Origin: Peptococcaceae bacterium BRH_c4b
GTDB lineage: Bacteria > Bacillota > Desulfotomaculia > Desulfotomaculales > Desulfocucumaceae
Length of the DNA: 64,000 nucleotides
NCBI GenBank assembly: GCA_000961595.1
Contig: LADO01000037.1
Location: 26,661-90,660, forward strand
Direction: 5' to 3'
Position numbers and translations under genes: made by a program. The stretch's first letter is position 1. Every line of letters starts with the position of its first letter. The notes below the pieces were generated by a model. That model searched no databases. It was not told the origin of the DNA and saw nothing but the letters and a program-made list of their open reading frames with translations. Positions 1 to 7,956 of this stretch are shown one piece after another.

Positions 1-900
1 AGGGCTGTTGCCGGCAGGATATGGCATACCCTGGCCCTGAAATCGGATGGAACAGTATGGGCCTGGGGGCATAATGGTGACGGCCAGTTGGGTGACGGCA
101 CCCATATCAGTCGTTCGGCCCCCGTGCAGGTGCGTGGTCTTATCGATATTACTAAGGTGGTAGGGGGGCGCGAACATGCGGTGGCGCTGCGGGCTGACGG
201 AACAATATGGGCCTGGGGCAGTAACGAGTGCCATCAGCTGGGTGACGGCACCGATACGGAAAAGCCGTTTCCCGTTCAGGTAAAAGGTCTTGATGCCATT
301 ACCAAAATAACCGGGGGAGGCTGGCATACCATAGCCCTGCGGGCGGACGGCACCATGTGGTCCTGGGGCAGTAATGAATACGGGCAGCTTGGTGACGGTA
401 CCAGGGAAGAACGTCACTTCCCTGTGCAGATAAAAAATATTAGCAGAATTACCGCCGTGGCTGGCGGCAGGGAGCATACCGTGGTGCTGAAGGCCGATGG
501 AACGGTATGGTCCTGGGGTAGGAATGATGTGGGACAACTGGGGGACGGTACCACTGTTGACCGGGTTGATCCGGTTCAGGTTGCAGGTATATCCGGTGTC
601 AGCACCATAGCCAAGGCCAGGGATCATACACTGGCCCTAAAAAATGACGGAACCGTTTGGGCCTGGGGGAAAAATGACATGGGCCAGTTAGGAAACGGAA
701 CCAATAAAGATAGCCTGGTACCCGTGAAGGTACACGATATAACCGGCGTTGTCGCCGTTGCCGGGGGCGGCTGGCATACGCTCGCCCTGAAGGCCGACAG
801 TACAGTCTGGGCATGGGGAAGCAATAATAACGGCCAACTGGGCGACGGGACATGTACGGATAGACAAGTTCCAGTTCAGTGTATTGGCGGCGATACTTAA
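1..900 (+). CDS. RCC1-repeat (beta-propeller) protein, 5' end outside window
   Basis: The frame is open from base 1, so this is the C-terminal 299 residues of a longer protein; the ATG at 88 is internal. About six repeats of roughly 50 residues are visible, each with the core [22 protein letters not shown] followed by a PVQV strand. This is the RCC1/alpha-tubulin-suppressor repeat that folds into a seven-bladed propeller. Bacterial copies are usually secreted or surface proteins of unknown ligand. No signal peptide or anchor can be judged because the N-terminus is missing. The near-identical repeats suggest recent internal duplication. Function beyond a binding propeller is not predictable. 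Confidence 0.85.
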   Translation, partial: RAVAGRIWHTLALKSDGTVWAWGHNGDGQLGDGTHISRSAPVQVRGLIDITKVVGGREHAVALRADGTIWAWGSNECHQLGDGTDTEKPFPVQVKGLDAITKITGGGWHTIALRADGTMWSWGSNEYGQLGDGTREERHFPVQIKNISRITAVAGGREHTVVLKADGTVWSWGRNDVGQLGDGTTVDRVDPVQVAGISGVSTIAKARDHTLALKNDGTVWAWGKNDMGQLGNGTNKDSLVPVKVHDITGVVAVAGGGWHTLALKADSTVWAWGSNNNGQLGDGTCTDRQVPVQCIGGDT

Positions 901-1104
901 TTAACGCAATATGTAAGGCTCGACGGCACCGTTGAGGCTAAAGACTTTTCCCCATGTTTGAACTGACCGTGGTAGGGTTGGAAAGGGCAGTGGGCAGATT
1001 GAAGGTCAATAAATAGAAATGCAATAATATTCAGAAATATTAAAAGGATTAATAGGGTGGCATACAGAACTCAATATTATCATAATTTGTGGGGAGTTGA
1101 AAGC

Positions 1105-1548
1105 ATGGATAATGACATTACCATTGACGCCCGAAACAGGACAGGTGGCTATTTTAAAACTGGATATAACTGTGCCGAGTCTATTTTTCTGGCCTTCAGA
1201 GAGATACTTGCACCTGATGTTCCAGAGGACATGGTGCGTATGTTCACAGGCCTGGGAGGCGGTCTTGGCCATGCCGGATGCATGTGCGGCGCCCTTACCG
1301 GCTCAGCGCTGATGCTGAGTCTGCTCAAAGGGCGTACAAACCATGAACAGAACACTGAGCCGGCTTATGATTTGTCCAGGGAGTTTCACGACCGCTTTGA
1401 GCAAAAGTTTGGCTATACCTGCTGCAGAAGTCTTAATACAGCCCCCTTCGAGTCGCCCGAGCATCTGCGGACTTGCCTGAAAATAACCGGTAATACCGGT
1501 AAGCTGTTAATGGAATTTTTACAGGAGAAGGGTCTGGTAGATAAATAA
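1105..1548 (+). CDS. C_GCAxxG_C_C family protein (putative redox-active)
   Basis: A 147-residue protein with the hallmark Cys pattern: an early Cys in GYNCAESIF, the GCMCGALTGS core, and CC in YTCCRSL, then a further Cys near the C-terminus. This matches the C_GCAxxG_C_C family, small proteins found in anaerobes and thought to bind metal or carry redox-active thiols. The start is placed at ATG 1105 because GGGGAG lies 8 bases upstream; a GTG at 1057 is in frame but has a weaker site. It lies 25 bases before yraN on the same strand, so the two may be co-transcribed. Confidence 0.8.
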   Translation: MDNDITIDARNRTGGYFKTGYNCAESIFLAFREILAPDVPEDMVRMFTGLGGGLGHAGCMCGALTGSALMLSLLKGRTNHEQNTEPAYDLSREFHDRFEQKFGYTCCRSLNTAPFESPEHLRTCLKITGNTGKLLMEFLQEKGLVDK

Positions 1549-1573
1549 TTTCCAGTGCCTGGAAGGATTTGCC

Positions 1574-1933
1574 ATGACTATTAAAAGGCTTTCGCTGGGG
1601 CGGGCTGGTGAAGACCAGGCCGCTCAGTATTTAAAAGATATGGGTTACATCATTGTGGAGCGGAATTACCGCTGCAGGCTGGGAGAAATAGATATTGTAG
1701 CCAGGGACGGGCCGGTAATGGTTTTCGTAGAGGTAAGGACCAGATCCGGTAGTGGTTTCGGCACAGCCCTGGAGAGCGTGGTGTACAAAAAGCAGCTTAA
1801 AGTCCGGCAGGTGGCCAGTCAATATCTTCAGCACAGAGAATGCTTCGGCGGGCCCGTGCGTTTTGACGTACTTGCCCTGACTCTGGTGCCGGGCAGTGCG
1901 GCTGAAGTAGAGCATGTAAAAAACGCTTTCTAG
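1574..1933 (+). CDS. YraN family (UPF0102) nuclease-fold protein
   Basis: A 119-residue protein with the family layout: GRAGEDQAAQYL near the N-terminus, then NYRCRLGEIDIVARDG and VFVEVRTRSG. The GEID and EVR elements correspond to the D/E-x-K-like core of the restriction-endonuclease/Holliday-junction-resolvase-like fold. The biological role of YraN is unknown, though it is linked to DNA processing by fold. The length is normal. GGAAGG precedes the ATG. It follows the C_GCAxxG_C_C gene closely. Confidence 0.85.
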   Translation: MTIKRLSLGRAGEDQAAQYLKDMGYIIVERNYRCRLGEIDIVARDGPVMVFVEVRTRSGSGFGTALESVVYKKQLKVRQVASQYLQHRECFGGPVRFDVLALTLVPGSAAEVEHVKNAF

Positions 1934-2418
1934 TAGGCCGTTGAAAAACTGCGTCTGGCATTTAAGGTCAGGGGACACACCTTCTGTGTTGTCTTAATTC
2001 TTACCTTTTAACAAATTCCTCGAAGGAATGTCCCCAACGAATGCTCGCCGTCCAGTATTAATTGGGGACATTCCTCCGAAGGAGGTGTGTCCCCTGACAT
2101 CTGACCTATCAGTACGCTCCGCGCTGTCCGGCTTCTCCTTCCGCGCCATACTTGTTTTTGAACGGCCTAAAGGATTCTGTAGGAGGCCGCTTCCAAAACT
2201 GCGTCTGGCACTCACCTCTCAATTCTTAGGATTGCTTACGCAAACCCGATTATGTGCGTTTTGCAATTGTCTTCTAGCGCCAGGGCTTTTAGATATGATA
2301 TTAAGCTATGTAAAGATAGGCAGGCTGCGGGCCTGTCATCTTTGTCTTCAATAGCATCATTTGTCAAATCCGGTATTTGTGTTAGTATAGTATACAACCT
2401 AGTAAAATGAGGTGGCAC
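1934..2418. repeat. Gene-free stretch with interspersed repeats
   Basis: No convincing gene lies here. It holds two copies of a hairpin repeat. The first, 1971-2035, is in inverted form with GGGGACACACCTTC and GAAGGAATGTCCCC ends; the second, 2064-2094, is a compact GGGGACATTCCTCC hairpin. It also holds a 16-base direct repeat AAAACTGCGTCTGGCA at 1945-1960 and 2195-2210. The same hairpin family recurs near 24.2, 47.6 and 56.1 kb. Confidence 0.75.
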
Positions 2419-2700
2419 ATGATAGTGGGGTTATTGACACTGGAGCTGTTTATCGGAGAAGCTGAATCCCTCAAAGATAAGCGCAGGGTGTTGAAAAGCA
2501 TTATCGACAAAATGAAGGCTAAATTTAATATATCCGTAGCCGAAGTGGGCAAACAGGATTCCTGGCAGTTTTCCACCGTGGGGGTGTCCTGCGTTTCCAA
2601 CGAGCCCTCCCATGTCCACCAGATGCTTTCCGCGGCGGTCAAGTTCGTGGAAAACCAGGGAACGGTGGAAATAGTGGAAATACATACGGAATTGCTCTAA
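2419..2700 (+). CDS. DUF503 family protein (YlxP-like)
   Basis: A 93-residue protein starting MIVGLLTLELFIGEAESLK, followed by KDKRRVLKSI, the typical DUF503 opening. It continues with NISVAEVGKQDSWQ and a C-terminal beta strand. The family (YlxP in bacilli) is a small ferredoxin-like-fold protein often near translation genes such as rbfA; its role is not established. The start at 2419 is chosen over 2407 because GAGGTGG sits just upstream and the family begins with MIVG. It is not obviously in an operon here. Confidence 0.85.
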   Translation: MIVGLLTLELFIGEAESLKDKRRVLKSIIDKMKAKFNISVAEVGKQDSWQFSTVGVSCVSNEPSHVHQMLSAAVKFVENQGTVEIVEIHTELL

Positions 2701-2865
2701 TATCTCAATGGAGGGGGTTTAATTTTGAGTCCGGGCGAAAAAATTGGCCTTGTAATTGCATGTGTACACCGGTGACATCATCCGGAGTGTAGAATTGATT
2801 GCATTTGGCCAGGATAAGATTTTAGTATTATCGATTCTTAAAGAATTCAGACAGGGGTGATAGCG

Positions 2866-3204
2866 GTGTCTATTATGGATAAGGCAGCGGAGTTAGGCAG
2901 GATGCTGGGGAAGTCCGATGAATACCGGGATATGAAAGAAGCGGAAGCCCTGCTCAAGCAGGATCAGGAGGCGGAAACTCTTATCCAGCAATTTTCCATG
3001 CTGCAGCAGTCCTACGAGAGAATGCACATGATGGGGCACGAAATAACGCCACAACACATTGATAAGCTTAAGGAAGCAGAACAAAACATGATGACCAATA
3101 AAAATGTGAAAATTTACTATAAATCCAAAACCCGGTTTAACAATCTTTTTAATAAAGTAAACGAGAAGATCAGGGTGAGTATGGAGGAAGTCAATCAATC
3201 TTAA
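2866..3204 (+). CDS. YlbF/YmcA family regulator
   Basis: A helical protein of about 112 residues with the YlbF/YmcA (Com_YlbF) pattern: AAELGRMLGKSDEYRDMKEAE near the start and a long charged helix. In Bacillus, YlbF, YmcA and YaaT form a complex that affects RNase Y activity, competence and sporulation. The start is GTG 2866 behind AGGGGTGAT; a GTG at 2857 overlaps that site. It converges on the stalk-domain gene with a shared hairpin between them. Confidence 0.75.
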   Translation: MSIMDKAAELGRMLGKSDEYRDMKEAEALLKQDQEAETLIQQFSMLQQSYERMHMMGHEITPQHIDKLKEAEQNMMTNKNVKIYYKSKTRFNNLFNKVNEKIRVSMEEVNQS

Positions 3205-3220
3205 TTGGAAGTTTCCGATT

Positions 3221-3256
3221 AATGGCAATGCTACGCCGGACGGGAGCATTGCCATT
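3221..3256. terminator. Bidirectional hairpin between convergent genes
   Basis: AATGGCAATGCT and AGCATTGCCATT form a perfect 12-bp stem between the ends of the YlbF-like gene and the stalk-domain gene. T-runs are poor on both sides, so terminator activity is inferred from position. Confidence 0.6.
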
Positions 3257-3265
3257 ATGGTAAGG

Positions 3266-4909
3266 TCAGTTTTCTGAGTTCAATACCGAAGAGATATACA
3301 CTGTGGCGGTAGAGCCGTCATATTGGACGTCACATCCCAGTTCCTCCGCGAGGAACCGCAGGGGAACAAAGACCTTGTCGCCCTTCATTGCAGGGGCGGT
3401 GTCCATTTCCTTTTTAACTCCATTAACCATGCAGTATTTTTGGTCCACATAAAGGTTGATGGTTTTATCCACGCTTTTGACAGTGATATTGTCCGGTTCT
3501 GCCCAAACAACCTCACACCCCAGGGCTTCCGCCAGACTTCTCAGGGGCACCATGATCCTGTCACTGTCCATGTATGGGGCGGCGTCAAAGGCCACGGTTT
3601 CTTTGTCCACCACAATATTGATTTTCTGTTGAGTGCAGGCTTCCTCGCCCTCAACGGACGAAAATAAGTCCTCCATATATGTACTGTTGCTTGGGTTAAG
3701 AACCGGGATGTCAATCGGTATATTAGGAGCTGCCTTGGTTTGCTGATTTACTTTCATTATCAGGTCCAGAATTAATTTATTGCTTGAGAGTTCTTTGGCA
3801 TTAACGGATAAAGTGCCTTTATAGTCTATTTCCGTGGGGGAGTTGTTGAATCCCCCGGCGAACTTCAGGGTAAAATCCGCATCAGAGTTCTGATCCTTTA
3901 CGCTCAGAGAGATATCGAAATCCCCGGAGAGGTTACTTTGACCGCCCCGGGTATTAATCATTATGTCTAATTGGTCTTTCCCGCCAGCCTCGTCATCAAT
4001 TTTAAAAATGGCGGTATTTTTTCCCGACCCCCCGGGTAACAGGGGGAATTCAAAGCACAGCTTTTCCACCTCAAGACCGTCCATTCCCTCTGCTACGGCC
4101 TCCGGGCTTTCGGGATAGTCGCCGTACCTAAACCCCTCTTCTATTTCATGCAATATTTCTCTTTTCATGAATCCGCTATCGGAATCCGGAGATATAACTG
4201 TGGCGATACCGGTTATAATTGTGGCGAATCTTTCTTTTTCATTGTCGATTTTATTAAAAACCGAATATATTATATCCGCCAGTCCTTCATTGTCTATATC
4301 AAGTATAATTTTCTGGTCAGCCAGGGAAAACGAATAATATTTTTCAGGCACCGCCTCAAGTATGAATGACATCAACTTTGCTGTTTCAGGAGTGAGAGTC
4401 CTTCCCCCGGACCGGTTGAAAATTGTCCAGAGCTGGGACATTTCCGGATCCGAGGTATATACATAGTCCGGCATTTTATCGAAACTACTTAAGGGTTGCA
4501 CGTCCGGGAATAAAGCAACCAACAGCTGGATAATACCGGTGGAAAGAATAATTTTGTCTCTATACATGTAAAACGTGCCGGCACATTGTTTGTCCATGAG
4601 TGATAGTGAATAATCAAGCCCTATCTTTCTCTCCAGGGGATTGAATTTACTATTAGCGGATATTTTAAAGCCATCAAATTTTTTTAAAACTTCATCGACG
4701 ATTTCTTCATCGCCCTTCAGTGATTCAATTTCCAGTTTGAAAGTACCGGTGTACCCGTCATAAAATTTATTTTCCTTGGGAAAGTCTTGCTTTTGCACGC
4801 TGTTAAGCAAAATCTGCTTTGCAGAAAGGGGTATTTCGGCTGCAGCAGGCAGAGCTATACTCAAACACATAATAAAACAAAGGAGTGCGGCGATATATTT
4901 TTTTTTCAT
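3266..4909 (-). CDS. Secreted protein with C-terminal copper amine oxidase-type stalk domain
   Basis: A 547-residue protein. MKKKYIAALLCFIMCLSIA and the following alanines form a clear signal peptide with a probable cut after AAA. The middle 400 residues are an unrecognised beta-rich region. The last 110 residues contain paired units with MVPLRSLAEALGCEVVWAE and VFVPLRFLAEELGCDV, the Copper amine oxidase N-terminal (stalk) domain common on exported proteins of Clostridia. That domain is not catalytic. The start is ATG 4909 behind GGGAGG; the upstream ATG at 4924 would overlap the ribosome site. It is likely cell-surface or extracellular; its ligand is unknown. Confidence 0.8.
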   Translation of the reverse strand: MKKKYIAALLCFIMCLSIALPAAAEIPLSAKQILLNSVQKQDFPKENKFYDGYTGTFKLEIESLKGDEEIVDEVLKKFDGFKISANSKFNPLERKIGLDYSLSLMDKQCAGTFYMYRDKIILSTGIIQLLVALFPDVQPLSSFDKMPDYVYTSDPEMSQLWTIFNRSGGRTLTPETAKLMSFILEAVPEKYYSFSLADQKIILDIDNEGLADIIYSVFNKIDNEKERFATIITGIATVISPDSDSGFMKREILHEIEEGFRYGDYPESPEAVAEGMDGLEVEKLCFEFPLLPGGSGKNTAIFKIDDEAGGKDQLDIMINTRGGQSNLSGDFDISLSVKDQNSDADFTLKFAGGFNNSPTEIDYKGTLSVNAKELSSNKLILDLIMKVNQQTKAAPNIPIDIPVLNPSNSTYMEDLFSSVEGEEACTQQKINIVVDKETVAFDAAPYMDSDRIMVPLRSLAEALGCEVVWAEPDNITVKSVDKTINLYVDQKYCMVNGVKKEMDTAPAMKGDKVFVPLRFLAEELGCDVQYDGSTATVYISSVLNSEN

Positions 4910-5093
4910 AATCAAACCTCCCAAAACAGGTATTATATTCCTTTACTATAATTCTACAACAATTTTCGCCAGCCCTTTATTTATTGATAAAAAAACAGTG
5001 TCAGCGGCTGCCCTAATAAATGCATGGACGCCGAATCAACTGCCTTGACGCCATATTCTTTATATGCTACTATAAATTCTGCAGCATTAAGAT

Positions 5094-5179
5094 GCGGGCG
5101 TGGCGGAACGGCAGACGCGCTGGACTTAGGATCCAGTGGGAGCGATCCCGTGGAGGTTCAAGTCCTCTCGCCCGCACCA
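5094..5179 (+). tRNA. tRNA-Leu (anticodon TAG)
   Basis: Acceptor GCGGGCG pairs with CGCCCGC, followed by A and an encoded CCA. The anticodon stem-loop CTGGA-CTTAGGA-TCCAG gives TAG. A long variable arm fits a class II tRNA. It is followed directly by a terminator. Confidence 0.95.
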
Positions 5180-5182
5180 GTA

Positions 5183-5207
5183 AAGCCCTCCAGGGTTTGG
5201 AGGGCTT
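5183..5207 (+). terminator. Terminator of tRNA-Leu
   Basis: AAGCCCTCCA and TGGAGGGCTT form a 10-bp stem with a GGGTT loop, followed by a T-rich stretch. Confidence 0.8.
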
Positions 5208-5430
5208 GTCTGTTTTGGTCAGATTTCAATTTTAGTAACATAACAGTAACATAGGGTTTTATGATGGTCATTTCTGCGAACTGGTCGAAGTGGAGCTCAT
5301 GGAGACCCTGATCCGGTCGGGGCACTGACCGGATACCGCTCTCCCGGAAACATGAGTTGATTGAGGTTATCGCCGACCTTTGCGGTCATTCCAGTGTTGA
5401 AACTTCCCGAATTTATGTGACGCCGAGTTG

Positions 5431-5877
5431 TTACAAATCTGCAAGTTCCTTTAATTTATTGGCAAACCAAGCTGTATGAAAGTCCTCATCTAATAGATTG
5501 TCCCAAAGAACTGCAAAAAGACGGGGATCATTACCCACCCGGAGTAATAAATCCTTATAATCTTTCATGGCTTTTTCTTCTAAGGTGATATTTGCTTTAA
5601 GTAACATTTGAGGACCCAGTGCTCCGGTAAGGGTTCCGAAAGCTTTCCCCACAATAGGTGCTATAACATCACCCAATATGTTAGGTTCTCCACCCACCCT
5701 TTTAATTTCCGCAGCCATGTTGTCCACATGTTGCTGCTCAATTACAGCGATTCTGGCCAGGGCTTTGGATAGATAAATATCTTCTGTTGCCTTAGATTGG
5801 GCGGTATATAGGTCTACCTGTTCCAATTCCAAACTGTAAAACCAATTGAGCTTTGCAATAAGGGTATCATTACGCAT
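5431..5877 (-). CDS. Ferritin-like domain protein
   Basis: A 148-residue all-helical protein with the spacing of a four-helix di-iron carboxylate bundle: Glu residues in SLELEQVDLY, an ExxH in VIEQQHVDN, a third helix with LEEKAMKDY, and EDFHTAW in the last helix. These could supply the metal ligands. Such small ferritin-like proteins are common in spore-forming anaerobes; demethoxyubiquinone hydroxylase-type (COQ7-like) folds are similar. The substrate is unknown. It stands alone, divergent from its neighbours. Confidence 0.7.
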   Translation of the reverse strand: MRNDTLIAKLNWFYSLELEQVDLYTAQSKATEDIYLSKALARIAVIEQQHVDNMAAEIKRVGGEPNILGDVIAPIVGKAFGTLTGALGPQMLLKANITLEEKAMKDYKDLLLRVGNDPRLFAVLWDNLLDEDFHTAWFANKLKELADL

Positions 5878-6005
5878 TTTATCTCTACCTCAATCACATA
5901 TTTTTCACCGAGATGGTTGGCATGCATTAAGAATATCTTCCCCTAAAGGATTTTAGTTTATCAAAACCTTTCGAGGCGAAAATAAAACACAATACCAAGT
6001 TGCGG

Positions 6006-6038
6006 AAAAAAAGACCCGGGGTTAATTCCCCGGGTTGT
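6006..6038 (-). terminator. Rho-independent terminator
   Basis: CCCGGGG and CCCCGGG flank a TTAATT loop. On the minus strand it is followed by seven T, suiting the end of the 6145-6378 gene; the plus side has a weaker T-run. Confidence 0.75.
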
Positions 6039-6144
6039 CATTTTCATTTAGCAGGGCATTATTAACGGTTCCCCATTATTTACCAGACAATACTATCAGT
6101 GGTAGGTATAGATGTCCAAAAGATGGGTTACCATATTTTAATTA

Positions 6145-6378
6145 TTAGCAATCGTGTTCATTCTTTAAGTACTTGATAAAATGCCTGGACAGGGTGCTGT
6201 CATTGATAAACCACCACTTTTTATTTGTCGCCTGAATAAACAATCCCTGTGTTCCTTTGAAACAAGAATATAGCTTTCCTTTGGTGAAGACGCATTTCTT
6301 TGTGGAATCTTGGGTTAAGGACAGGCTGTTGGTGCATTTTACCAAGTTGTAGTATCCGGATTTATTTTCATTCGGCAT
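6145..6378 (-). CDS. Small hypothetical protein, 77 aa
   Basis: I do not recognise this family. GGGGTG lies 6 bases before the ATG, and a good minus-strand terminator follows the stop, so it is probably a real single-gene unit. The protein has three Cys (VKCTNS, KKCVFT, YSCFKG), a WW in KKWWFINDST, and no membrane segment or signal peptide. The sequence reads like a small SH3-like beta protein, but this is impression only. Confidence 0.55.
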   Translation of the reverse strand: MPNENKSGYYNLVKCTNSLSLTQDSTKKCVFTKGKLYSCFKGTQGLFIQATNKKWWFINDSTLSRHFIKYLKNEHDC

Positions 6379-6585
6379 AAGTTACACCCCGTATTATGTA
6401 AAATGTCGCATCGTCTCCCGTAATTATATTTTAGCGGTTATTCTGTATTTGTAGTATAAGCGGGCACTCCCAAATAGAAGGGACTCGGGTTATAAAATTA
6501 TATGAGGGGCTATACCCAGGCCGATAATCATGGCTGCTTTGGGAATAGATGTTTGTAAAACATACTGTGGATAAGAGTATGGTTG

Positions 6586-7203
6586 TTATTGGGGGCAGTT
6601 CAGCTTTTTCAAGGACCGGTTATGCAGCCACGAAAGTAGCAAAAGCGATGTAACGGCGCCACATAAGGCCAGAAACATATCCCACTGTGTGTCCCAGATG
6701 TCGCCCTGTGTCCCGAGGAAAGCCTCTGCGGCGGTGCCGGTGGCCATAGCCACCCACCACTCAATCAGTTCGTAAAAAGCGCTGATAGCCAGGCATATGC
6801 TGATAATGATAACGGAGAGCAATTTACCTCTCTTTAATGGCGAGGTCCTCAGAAGTATTTCCCGTGCAACAATTGCCGGTATAAATCCCTGGGCGAAATG
6901 CCCCACTCTGTCGTAATGGTTGCGGCTTAAATCCAAAATTTCTTTAATCCAGTTAAATAGGGGTACCTGGGCATAGGTATAATGGCCGCCCACCATGAGA
7001 ATGATCATGTGCGTGGCCATGAGGGCATAGCAAAGAGTGGTGAATTTGAACCGGCGGTAAGTAAAAACAAGTATTAAAATACCGAGCAGGGCCGGTAAAA
7101 CCTCTAAAATCCAGGTGAACCGGTCATGGGGGTTGATACCTGACCACAGCAGGACTGATAAAACCAGAAATAGCATTCCGGTATGCGTTGTTCTTTCTCT
7201 CAT
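6586..7203 (-). CDS. DUF2238 / YjdF-like integral membrane protein
   Basis: A 205-residue protein with about six hydrophobic segments. Conserved-looking polar elements between them include RNHYDRVGHFAQG, FYELIEWW and LGTQGDIWDTQWDM. This pattern (HYDRxGH, YExIEW, GDxWDxQWD) is that of the DUF2238 (YjdF) family of unknown function. GGAGGAACAAACA precedes the ATG. A strong hairpin lies upstream. Confidence 0.75.
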   Translation of the reverse strand: MRERTTHTGMLFLVLSVLLWSGINPHDRFTWILEVLPALLGILILVFTYRRFKFTTLCYALMATHMIILMVGGHYTYAQVPLFNWIKEILDLSRNHYDRVGHFAQGFIPAIVAREILLRTSPLKRGKLLSVIIISICLAISAFYELIEWWVAMATGTAAEAFLGTQGDIWDTQWDMFLALCGAVTSLLLLSWLHNRSLKKLNCPQ

Positions 7204-7274
7204 TGTTTGTTCCTCCGGTTGGAAAATATTTAAAGGATTTGTCTTAAACCCAGGTGCTAAAGTTATTATAGCCT

Positions 7275-7314
7275 TAAGACGAAGGGCCGCCCTGGAGGGC
7301 GGTCCTTCGTCTTA
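7275..7314. repeat. Strong hairpin (17-18 bp stem)
   Basis: AAGACGAAGGGCCGCCC and its complement (one G-T) flank a TGGA loop. It lies between divergent units; the T-runs are poor, so it may be an interspersed palindrome rather than a terminator. The following 7315-7498 holds nothing I can assign. Confidence 0.55.
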
Positions 7315-7498
7315 TAGCTCTTTCTTATCCGATTGACTTTGGCGACAGAAATAATTCTTTGCCGGATAGTAATATTTTATTACAAAAGAATTGAGACAAG
7401 GGAAGCGTAGTTTCATTTTTCGCAAAAGTGCGGGCAAGGAGAATGGCCTGGCAAGTCAGTCGTAAAGTCATGCTGCCTGCCGGAGGCGGGGCTAATAA

Positions 7499-7642
7499 TT
7501 ATGAGGGTGATTTTGTATCGCGGATTTCCGGTATGCTTAGTTCGGGTATGCAGCGGTCAATTTTTACAGGCTGTTCCCTGAGTAGCATATATTTTTCAAT
7601 AAAGTGCTTGCTAAGCCTTCTAAGTATCGTTTGTTTTTTCAA
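7499..7642 (-). CDS. Small hypothetical protein, 47 aa
   Basis: A TTG start 8 bases after GAGGAG gives a 47-residue basic protein starting MKKQTILRRLSKHF with no membrane segment. I do not recognise it. Support is only the good ribosome site and an uninterrupted frame, so it is tentative. Longer in-frame versions start further upstream without a ribosome site. Confidence 0.35.
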   Translation of the reverse strand: MKKQTILRRLSKHFIEKYMLLREQPVKIDRCIPELSIPEIRDTKSPS

Positions 7643-7857
7643 AAAGCTCACTCCTCTATTGGCATTATAGGACAATGAGCAATAAATTTCAATTGCCATC
7701 CATGGAAGACAGTGGTTTCATCGTGTAAAATAACCTTTGAAAACCCGGGTTTTAGACAGGTACAAAAAATAAAAAGCTTGCCGGTATATTACTGACCCAG
7801 ATAGCCCGGCGGAGGGGAGAGTTGAAGAGTCCCAGAAAAATATTGTAAATAAATAGA

Positions 7858-7894
7858 ACCCGGCATAAAATTAACGGTGCCGGGTAGAGTTTTT
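7858..7894 (+). terminator. Terminator-like hairpin upstream of the MFS gene
   Basis: ACCCGGCA and TGCCGGGT flank a 12-base loop, followed by a TTTTT run. No plus-strand gene precedes it closely (7643-7956 is otherwise unassigned), so it may be an attenuator in the leader of the MFS gene or the end of an unseen small RNA. Confidence 0.45.
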
Positions 7895-7956
7895 ATCTTT
7901 TTATCTCGAACCGGATAAGCCCTTATGAAGATAACAGAAGTATCAGGAGTAACCTC

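Noticed and set aside
2028..2354. 108-aa plus-strand ORF in the repeat-rich intergenic region
   Set aside because: Its sequence is mostly translated interspersed repeats, with no ribosome site.
2758..2770. Selenocysteine reading of the TGA in the small ORF at 2725
   Set aside because: No SECIS-like hairpin recognised downstream; a frameshift explains the following coding-like frame better.
5180..5430. Integrase remnant or attachment site next to tRNA-Leu
   Set aside because: No repeat of the tRNA 3' end and no readable recombinase frame was found; the stretch is unassigned.
7380..7500. Possible cyclic di-GMP or other riboswitch (AGTCGTAAAGTC with GC stems)
   Set aside because: I could not fit the conserved core of any riboswitch class, and the following plus-strand sequence has no gene nearby.
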